This document shows, one piece after another, positions 1-5,575 of a stretch of DNA of 8,163 bases. The DNA is from Desulfobacteraceae bacterium UBA5852. Lineage in GTDB: Bacteria; Desulfobacterota; Desulfobacteria; Desulfobacterales; UBA5852. How positions within the stretch are numbered: position 1 is the stretch's first letter; each line of letters starts with the position of its first letter. The stretch is from positions 23,982 to 32,144 of the forward strand of contig DJGG01000161.1 in the NCBI GenBank assembly GCA_002432195.1, read 5' to 3'. Below the pieces are notes generated by a model that was given only the letters and a program-made list of their open reading frames with translations, searched no databases and was not told the origin of the DNA. A program made the translations under genes and the position numbers.

Positions 1-605
1 AGGCGTGCGGCCTCCCAGGGGGCCAGACGCGCGGCCGGCTTCTTGAAGAACGCGCGGCTGGCCGCTTCGATACCGTAGATGCCGTCGCCGAATTCCACCA
101 CGTTGAGGTAGATTTCCAGGATGCGCCGTTTGGTCCAGAACGCCTCGATCAGGAGCGTGAAATAGGCTTCCAGCCCCTTGCGGAAGAGATTTCGGCCCGG
201 CCACAGGTAGAGGTTCTTGGCCACCTGCTGGCTCAGGGTGCTGGCGCCCCGCAGGCGCCGTCCGTCCAGGCGTTCTTCCACGGCCGCCCGCATGGCCTGG
301 AAATCGAAGCCGCCGTGATCGGCAAAGCGCTGGTCCTCGGAGGCCAGCACGGCCAGCGGGGCCCAGGGCGAGATCCGCGTCCAGGGGGTCCATTGCTGCC
401 GGCAGCGGTAGTCCGCGCGCCCTTCCCGCAGGGCGGCCAGGTAACGCTGGACCATGAAGGCCGATCCGGGGGGCGGAAGCCAGCGGAAGGGCAGCACCAG
501 CAGCAGCGACAGACCGACCGACGCGGCCAGGGCGGCGAGGAACCACTGCCGGGGCCTGCGTCCCCACCACCTGCGCTCCGGGGAGGCCCCCGCGGACGCG
601 TTCAC
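1..605 (-). CDS. mtgA: Monofunctional biosynthetic peptidoglycan transglycosylase (partial, C-terminus beyond the window)
   Basis: Family GT51 glycosyltransferase that polymerises lipid II into glycan strands at the periplasmic face of the inner membrane, without a transpeptidase domain. The first 201 codons are visible. Residues 1-21 are a basic cytoplasmic tail, about 22-40 form one membrane anchor (FLAALAASVGLSLLLVLPF), and the GT51 domain follows. Clear motifs are ASEDQRFADHGGFDF at 88-102 with catalytic Glu90, RGASTLSQQVAKNLYLWPGR at 120-139, RKGLE at 142-146 with the second conserved Glu146, and LEIYLNVVEFGDGIYGIEAA at 163-182. Family members run about 230-245 residues, so some 30-40 are missing past base 1. 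The start is a GTG at 605-603 overlapping the upstream stop codon as GTGA. No strong ribosome binding site precedes it, so translation is probably coupled to the upstream small gene. The family call rests on the motifs and is secure. The exact start is inferred. Confidence 0.95.
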   Translation of the reverse strand, partial: MNASAGASPERRWWGRRPRQWFLAALAASVGLSLLLVLPFRWLPPPGSAFMVQRYLAALREGRADYRCRQQWTPWTRISPWAPLAVLASEDQRFADHGGFDFQAMRAAVEERLDGRRLRGASTLSQQVAKNLYLWPGRNLFRKGLEAYFTLLIEAFWTKRRILEIYLNVVEFGDGIYGIEAASRAFFKKPAARLAPWEAAR

Positions 606-931
606 TCGAAAGGCGCCCCACGCCCCAGCGGACGCTTGAAGGTGAAGTCGATGGTGTCGCCGATCAAGGCCTGGCGGGTGTCGGCCACGCTGTCGGAAGC
701 GGCGGCGAAGGGCCAGCCGATGAGGTAGACCAGCCCGAGCACCGGGATCATTACCAGGCCCACGGGGCGCAGCACCAGGATATCGGTGGTCACGTTCATG
801 GGGTTGGGCGGGGTGTGGCCGCCGCGGTCCTGGCCCAAAGCGGCCAGGGCCGGGGGGAGCGCCGGCGGCAGCACCGCGCTGGCGGCCAGTGCCAGGGCCA
901 CCACGAGGACGCAGGCGAGCTTGGTGCGCAC
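602..931 (-). CDS. Small exported or membrane-anchored hypothetical protein (109 aa)
   Basis: The protein starts with a signal-peptide-like segment: basic MRTK, hydrophobic residues 5-20, and a possible cleavage near ALA at 28-30. Residues 31-49 are polar. A second hydrophobic stretch at about 54-77 (LRPVGLVMIPVLGLVYLIGWPF) could span the membrane. The C-terminal tail ends in FTFKRPLGRGAPFE. The combination of DILVLRP before the hydrophobic stretch and TFKRPLG near the end resembles small uncharacterised proteobacterial proteins that I recall only loosely, and I can assign no function. The start is GTG at 931-929, supported by a strong AGGAGG at 943-938 with six bases between. It is the first gene after a good promoter and overlaps mtgA by four bases, so an envelope role linked to peptidoglycan synthesis is plausible but is only an inference from context. 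Confidence 0.8.
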   Translation of the reverse strand: MRTKLACVLVVALALAASAVLPPALPPALAALGQDRGGHTPPNPMNVTTDILVLRPVGLVMIPVLGLVYLIGWPFAAASDSVADTRQALIGDTIDFTFKRPLGRGAPFE

Positions 932-1052
932 GGGTCACCTCCTGGGCTTCGGAAGGCCGGTCCTGGCGGAGAACCGGCCGGAGGGAATGCGGTACGATGG
1001 GTTGGCGGCCGCCAGCGTGGCCATTGGCCCGGAGGGCCCGCCGACCGATCGA
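932..1052 (-). other. Structured 5' leader of the small-gene/mtgA transcript
   Basis: This is the untranslated stretch of roughly 115 nt between the predicted transcription start (about 1046) and the GTG start at 931. On the minus strand it contains a perfect 7-bp inverted repeat, GGCCGGT (979-973) and ACCGGCC (961-955), with an 11-nt loop, ending 11 nt before the AGGAGG. Further upstream there is a perfect 12-bp palindrome TGGCGGCCGCCA at 1003-1014. I see no small gene in it. Whether these structures regulate translation or just reflect high GC is open. Confidence 0.35.
938..943 (-). promoter_or_regulatory. Strong ribosome binding site for the 109-aa gene
   Basis: Read on the minus strand this is AGGAGG followed by TGACCC and then the GTG start at 931. 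It decides the start of the small gene, which has no ATG nearby. Confidence 0.75.
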
Positions 1053-1081
1053 AGGATAAAGAAGGTGCTGCGGTTTGTCAA
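1053..1081 (-). promoter_or_regulatory. Sigma70-like promoter for the small gene and mtgA
   Basis: On the minus strand there is a perfect -35 box TTGACA (1081-1076), a 17-bp spacer and a -10 box TATCCT (1058-1053, four of six consensus bases). It sits in a locally AT-richer patch within GC-rich DNA, between the stop of the RND gene and the small gene. Transcription would start near 1046. Both boxes and the optimal spacing were read directly from the sequence. Activity is inferred. Confidence 0.65.
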
Positions 1082-1127
1082 AAGAAAAGCCCGGTCCGCG
1101 CCGCCTTCGCCGGCGTTCCTCCAGCGC

Positions 1128-4100
1128 TCAGGTCCCGGGCGGCTCCTCGGGGGGCGCTCCCCGGGACGCCGACCCCGTGATGCGCCGATAGAGGCCCCGG
1201 GCGCTTTCCAGCAGCTCGTAGTTGGCCGGGGTGACCAGGAGGGTAAGCAGGGTGGCGCTGGACAACCCGGCGCAGAAGGTCGTGGCCATGGGTGCCCAGG
1301 CGATGGATTTGTTCGGGATGCCCAGAGCCATTGGCAGCAGCCCCAGGAGGGTGGTCACCGTGGTGATGAGCACCGGACGCATACGCGCCGCGCAAGCCTC
1401 CACCACCGCGGCCCGCAGGGGGCGCCCCCGTCGCCGGCGCTTGTTCATGAAGTCGATGAGCAGCAGGGTGTCGTTGACTACCAGGCCGGTGAGGCCCACC
1501 ACGGCCATGAAGCTGCCCACCGTGAACGGGGTGCGCGTGACGAGGAGACCCAGGACCACCCCGATCAGGGCCATGGGCACGGCGGACAGGATGATCACCG
1601 GCTGCAGGTAGTCGTTGAACTGGGAGGCGAGCACCATGTAAATGCCCAGCAGGGCGATTGCGAAGGCAAACGCCAAGGAAACGTACGACTTGCTGGTGGA
1701 CTCGAACTCGCCGCCGAAGGAGAGCGTCACCCCGGGGAATTCCTGGCGCCGGTCGCGGAAGAAATCGCTCACCACCTTCTGCACCCGGGGGGTGGACAGC
1801 GGCGTGCCGGGGCGGATATCGGCCGTGATCGTGAGGGTCGGTTTGCCGTTGTAGCGCGTACGCACGCTGGGTTCGTCCGCATAGACCGCCGCCACCAGAT
1901 CGCCCAGGAGCACCGGGGCGTCGCTGCGGTCGATGACCGGGACCGCCAGGACGTCCAGTGGCGCCGCCAGCCCCAGGCCTTCCGGGTTGCCGGGGTCCGT
2001 ACGCCGGGCCAGGCGCACCAGGAGGTCCACCTCCTCGTCGGTGCTGCGGAATTTCCCGGCCGGTCGGCCGTTCAGGGCACCGGCCAGGATGGCGGTGACC
2101 GCACCGGGGGCCAGTCCGTACTCGAAGGCCGCCTCCTGGCGCGGGTGGAACTGGTAGGTGCGATGGAAATCGGGGCGGTTGTCGTCCAGGTCGATGAGCG
2201 CGGCCAGCTCGGGGTTCCGCCCCATGAAATCCAGCAGCCGGTCGCTGGCCGCCACGGCGCCGGCCAGGTCGCCGGCCGTGACCCGGAAGTTGACCGGCTT
2301 GCCGGTGGGGGGTCCGTCGGCCTCCTCGAAGACCGTGACGATGGGCCGCTGGCGCGCGTTGCCGTAGCGCTCTTGGACGAAGGCCGCCAGGCGGGCGCGC
2401 ATGACCTCCAGGTGGCGCAGGGGGTCGTTGTCCGGATTGTCCGGAAAGGCGCGCGCGCTGGCCTCCGGCAGGGTGACGACGATCTGCCCGAAGTTGCTGC
2501 CGCTGTGGCGCGCGTAGTCCTGGTCTTCGAAATAGCCCGCGCTGCCGGCGGCCGACTGGGCCTGGCCCGGGCCCAGGGACATGATGAAGGCGGACAGTTC
2601 GCGCACGCGGCGGTCGGTCTCTTCGATGGCCGTTTCCGCCGGGTTCTCCACGGTGACGTGGTAGCGGAAGTAGTTTCCGGGAAAGAACTCCACCTGGATC
2701 AGGGGGACGATGCCCAGGGCCGAAAGCACCAGGGCGGCCACGGTGGCCACCAGCAGGGCGGTGAGGGCGCCGAAGGTGAGGCCTTTGTGGTCCAGGATCA
2801 GGCGCACCAGGCCGGCGTATAGGCGCCAGAGGGGCGCGAAGAGCCCGGTGCGCAGGTGGTGGGACGGATCGTCGGTCTCCTCCACGGGTGCCTGGCCGGC
2901 CGGGCTGGCGGGGCACCAGTCCAGGGCGTGGATGGGCAGGATGAACAGGGCCTCCAGCAGGGAGGCCAGGAGCGCGTAGGCGACGGTCTTGGGGATGACG
3001 GCGAAGAACTCCCCGGTGCTGCCGGTCATGATCAGCATGGGCACGAAAGCCAGGATGGTGGTGAGCGCCGAGCTGATCACCGGAAGCATGACCTCCGCGG
3101 TGCCCTCCACCACCGCGGCCTTCTTGGGTTTGCCCATCTGCAGGTGGCGGTAGATGTTCTCCACGATGATCACGGCGTCGTCCACCAGGATGCCGGTCAC
3201 CAGCACGAAGGCAAACAGGCTGATGGTGTTTAGGGAAACCCCGGTCAGCTTCATGATGATCAGGGAGCAGAGGAAGCTGAAGGGGATGCCGATGGCCGTC
3301 ACCATGGCGTTGCGGAAGCCCAGGGTAACCCAGAGCACCAGCAGCACCAGGCCCATGCCCAGCACCAGGTTGCCGCCCAGGGTGCGGATGGAATCGTTGA
3401 TTTCGATGGTGGAGTCGTTGGTGAAGGCCACCCGCAGGCCGTCGCCGCCGTGGAGGGCCTCGAATTCCCGGGCCACCCGCTTGACGTCGGCGGCCACGTC
3501 CACGGCATTGCCCCGCTCTTCCTTGCGCACCACGAGCCGGATGGCGTTGGCGCCGTTCACCGAGGGGATCAGGGTGGGGTCCCGGTGGCTGAGGCGCGCG
3601 GAGGTCACCAGGTCGCGCACGCGGAGGAAATTGCCGTCGCCGTCCCGGCGCACCACCACGTCCAGCACATCCTGCTGGCGGCGCAGGCGCTGCCCGGCGT
3701 CCAGCATGAACTGGTTGTCGGTCTGGCGGAAGCGCCCCGTGGGCAGCTTGACGTTGGCCTCGGCGATGGCCTCGGTGAGCCGGGCGAAGGTCACCCCGAA
3801 GCGCCGCAGCCGCGCGGGGTCGGCGGAGACATGGAATTCCCGCTCGTACTCCCCTTCGATTTCCACCTCCATCACCTCGGGCAGGCCGGCCAGCAGGATC
3901 TTGAGCTCGTCGGCATAGAGCTTGAGGCTCGCGTTGGAGAAATCGCCGGCGAGGTTCACCACGATCACCGGCAGCCATTCGTAGGTGTCCACGTACAGGA
4001 AGGTGGGGTCGTCGACGCCCTCGGGCAGCTCGTCCTTGATGTTGAGCACCCGGAAGCGCAACTCGTCGTAAAGGAAGCGGTAGTCGGTGTCGTCGATGAA

Positions 4101-4385
4101 CTTGACTTCGACGGAAGAGTAGTTGCGGAAGGATTTGGATTGGATGAACTCCACGCTGTCGAGGCCGTCGATGGCCTCCTCGATCTCGCGCGTCACCAGC
4201 TGCTCGATGTCGTCGGCCGTGGCGCCGAACCAGACGGTGCGGATGAAAACCCGGCCCATGTCCACCTTGGGCATGTTTTCCAGCGGAGCGGTCAGGAGGC
4301 TGAAAACCCCGGCCACGGTCAAAATGACGAAGACGACGTTGACGAACACCGTCTGGCGGATGGTGGCCTGGACTAACGGTCGCAT
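1128..4385 (-). CDS. RND efflux transporter permease, HAE1/AcrB-type
   Basis: Proton-driven inner-membrane pump that works as a trimer with a periplasmic adaptor and an outer membrane channel. It is complete at 1085 residues, near the roughly 1050 typical of AcrB. TM1 is at about 12-32, a large periplasmic loop runs to about 335, TM2-TM6 lie at about 336-485, TM7 at about 536-560, a second periplasmic loop follows to about 895, and TM8-TM12 end near 1055. TM4 carries GILVDDAVIIVENIYRH with the proton-relay pair Asp402-Asp403. TM11 carries RMRPVLITT, with Arg1001 and Thr1008 matching AcrB Arg971 and Thr978. The position of AcrB Lys940 in TM10 is Asn971 (sequence LVVNDTLLLIDF), as in a non-AcrB HAE1 branch that I recall. 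The start ATG at 4385-4383 gives a normal N-terminus but has no clear ribosome binding site. The adaptor gene lies 103 bp upstream. The substrate cannot be told from sequence. Confidence 0.95.
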   Translation of the reverse strand: MRPLVQATIRQTVFVNVVFVILTVAGVFSLLTAPLENMPKVDMGRVFIRTVWFGATADDIEQLVTREIEEAIDGLDSVEFIQSKSFRNYSSVEVKFIDDTDYRFLYDELRFRVLNIKDELPEGVDDPTFLYVDTYEWLPVIVVNLAGDFSNASLKLYADELKILLAGLPEVMEVEIEGEYEREFHVSADPARLRRFGVTFARLTEAIAEANVKLPTGRFRQTDNQFMLDAGQRLRRQQDVLDVVVRRDGDGNFLRVRDLVTSARLSHRDPTLIPSVNGANAIRLVVRKEERGNAVDVAADVKRVAREFEALHGGDGLRVAFTNDSTIEINDSIRTLGGNLVLGMGLVLLVLWVTLGFRNAMVTAIGIPFSFLCSLIIMKLTGVSLNTISLFAFVLVTGILVDDAVIIVENIYRHLQMGKPKKAAVVEGTAEVMLPVISSALTTILAFVPMLIMTGSTGEFFAVIPKTVAYALLASLLEALFILPIHALDWCPASPAGQAPVEETDDPSHHLRTGLFAPLWRLYAGLVRLILDHKGLTFGALTALLVATVAALVLSALGIVPLIQVEFFPGNYFRYHVTVENPAETAIEETDRRVRELSAFIMSLGPGQAQSAAGSAGYFEDQDYARHSGSNFGQIVVTLPEASARAFPDNPDNDPLRHLEVMRARLAAFVQERYGNARQRPIVTVFEEADGPPTGKPVNFRVTAGDLAGAVAASDRLLDFMGRNPELAALIDLDDNRPDFHRTYQFHPRQEAAFEYGLAPGAVTAILAGALNGRPAGKFRSTDEEVDLLVRLARRTDPGNPEGLGLAAPLDVLAVPVIDRSDAPVLLGDLVAAVYADEPSVRTRYNGKPTLTITADIRPGTPLSTPRVQKVVSDFFRDRRQEFPGVTLSFGGEFESTSKSYVSLAFAFAIALLGIYMVLASQFNDYLQPVIILSAVPMALIGVVLGLLVTRTPFTVGSFMAVVGLTGLVVNDTLLLIDFMNKRRRRGRPLRAAVVEACAARMRPVLITTVTTLLGLLPMALGIPNKSIAWAPMATTFCAGLSSATLLTLLVTPANYELLESARGLYRRITGSASRGAPPEEPPGT

Positions 4386-4443
4386 GGTTCGGCTCGCATG
4401 GGTTCGCCGGTGGTCGGGAGCTGGGTGCCGCGGGGTTGACCGC

Positions 4444-4467
4444 CCGCCGGCCGGCGGTGCCGCCGGC
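4444..4467 (-). repeat. GC-rich overlapping inverted repeats between adaptor and pump genes
   Basis: Bases 4450-4467 form an inverted repeat with 8-bp arms (GCCGGCGG and CCGCCGGC) and a 2-nt centre, which as RNA gives seven pairs and a tetraloop. Bases 4444-4457 are a separate perfect 14-bp palindrome (CCGCCGGCCGGCGG) sharing one arm, so the two folds exclude each other. No T-run follows, so it is not an ordinary terminator. It could stabilise or process the mRNA or tune the pump to adaptor ratio; this is an inference. Confidence 0.45.
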
Positions 4468-4488
4468 GCACGCCAGGGGCGGGGGTTT

Positions 4489-5523
4489 TCAGGGCGTCGT
4501 CAGCACGGTTCCCGGCGGCAGGCGGGGATCGTCGGCGATGGTCACCCGATCGGCCGACTCGCCCAGGACCAGCACCGGCACCACCTCACCGCCGGCCTTC
4601 AGGCGCACCTTGGGGTTGGCGTAGCGGTCTTCCACCGCCTCCCGGGGGACCTGGAGCCCCTGGCCATGAATCTCCAGGAGCACTTCGAAGGCCAGCCCGC
4701 CGCGGTGCTCCCCCGGATAGTCCTGGATGCCGACCTCGACGGCGAGCTTGCGGGTGGTCTCGTCGAATTCGGGGTTCACCCAGCGCAGCCGGGCTGTGAC
4801 CGGGCTGCCCTCCAGGCGGGCGTCGAACCCGGCGGGCTTCCGCCGCAGGGCGTCCAACTCGGCGGCCGAAACCGCCAGGGGGATCACCAGGGTGCGAAAA
4901 TCCCCCAGGCGGGCCACGGGGGCCCCGGCGGCCACCCAGGCGCCCGGTTCCACGTGCTTGGCCACCAGCACATACCCCTCCGGTCCCGTGATGCCGTGCC
5001 GGCGCCGTCGTTCACGCAGCTCGTCGAGCCAGGTGCGTTGTATGGCCATGTCGGCCGTGATGCTGCGGGCTTCCAGGGCGGCCTGGCGAAAAGCTTCCTG
5101 GGCCTCATCCCGCCGGGATTCCGCGGCGCTGTCACGGCGAAAGAGGTTTTCCACGCGCCGGTACTCCTTTTCCAGATAGGCGCTGCGGGAGCGCGTGCGC
5201 TCCAGGGCGATATCCAACTGCTGCAAGGTGCGCTGCAGGCGGGCGATCTCGAAGTCCACGAAAGTGGGGTCGATCTCGCAGACCGGCTGCGGGCCCAGGG
5301 GGTCGCCCACCTCGTAGTTGACCTTCAGGACCTTGCCGCTCACCTCGGCGACCAGGTCTATGGTGGTGCTGCTGCGGGTATACCCCGTGAGCGCGAGGTG
5401 CTGGAGGGCCCGGGTGACCAGGGCCTCGCCCCCGCGGGCTTCCCCGGGCAGGCAGATCAGCGCCAGCGCCGTCGCCAGCCAGGCGACGGAGCGGCAGGGA
5501 CGGGACGGCGGCGGACTCGGCAC
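4489..5523 (-). CDS. RND efflux periplasmic adaptor (membrane fusion protein, HlyD/AcrA family)
   Basis: Bridges the inner-membrane RND pump to an outer membrane channel in the periplasm. The 344-residue product starts with a signal peptide (basic residues near 8-11, hydrophobic core 13-25). It probably ends near residue 31; there is no convincing lipobox around Cys24. A first lipoyl half-motif is at about 54-85 (TIDLVAEVSGKVLKVNYEVGDPLG). A charged helical hairpin predicted as coiled coil spans about 88-175. The second lipoyl half is at about 178-208 (GPEGYVLVAKHVEPGAWVAAGAPVARLGD), followed by a beta-barrel and membrane-proximal domain. The start is GTG at 5523-5521, backed by GAGGAG at 5536-5531 with seven bases between. 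It lies 52 bp after the cyclase-like gene and 103 bp before the pump, so co-transcription is likely. The layout matches the family; the partner channel is not in the window. Confidence 0.92.
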   Translation of the reverse strand: MPSPPPSRPCRSVAWLATALALICLPGEARGGEALVTRALQHLALTGYTRSSTTIDLVAEVSGKVLKVNYEVGDPLGPQPVCEIDPTFVDFEIARLQRTLQQLDIALERTRSRSAYLEKEYRRVENLFRRDSAAESRRDEAQEAFRQAALEARSITADMAIQRTWLDELRERRRRHGITGPEGYVLVAKHVEPGAWVAAGAPVARLGDFRTLVIPLAVSAAELDALRRKPAGFDARLEGSPVTARLRWVNPEFDETTRKLAVEVGIQDYPGEHRGGLAFEVLLEIHGQGLQVPREAVEDRYANPKVRLKAGGEVVPVLVLGESADRVTIADDPRLPPGTVLTTP

Positions 5524-5530
5524 CAGGGAT

Positions 5531-5536
5531 CTCCTC
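5531..5536 (-). promoter_or_regulatory. Ribosome binding site deciding the GTG start of the adaptor gene
   Basis: Read on the minus strand the bases are GAGGAG, seven bases before the GTG at 5523. This supports a non-ATG start that puts the signal peptide at the N-terminus. Confidence 0.7.
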
Positions 5537-5575
5537 GCGAACGTGGGTCACGCTTTCAGCGGTTCCGGCAGGGGC

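Noticed and set aside
1080..1115. Possible terminator after the RND gene (CGCCG/CGGCG stem and a CTTTTCTTTT tract on the minus strand)
   Set aside because: The stem has only five pairs and lies about ten bases from the T-rich tract, which also overlaps the -35 box of the next promoter, so it does not fit an intrinsic terminator well.
786..2822. 678-residue plus-strand open frame
   Set aside because: It runs antisense to the RND gene and the small gene. Its translation is His/Gly/Gln/Val-rich with no family motif, while the minus strand encodes a canonical pump.
1078..3978. 966-residue minus-strand open frame overlapping the RND gene
   Set aside because: It is in another frame of the same strand and gives Arg/Pro/Gly-rich low-complexity protein, whereas the 1128-4385 frame carries all the RND motifs.
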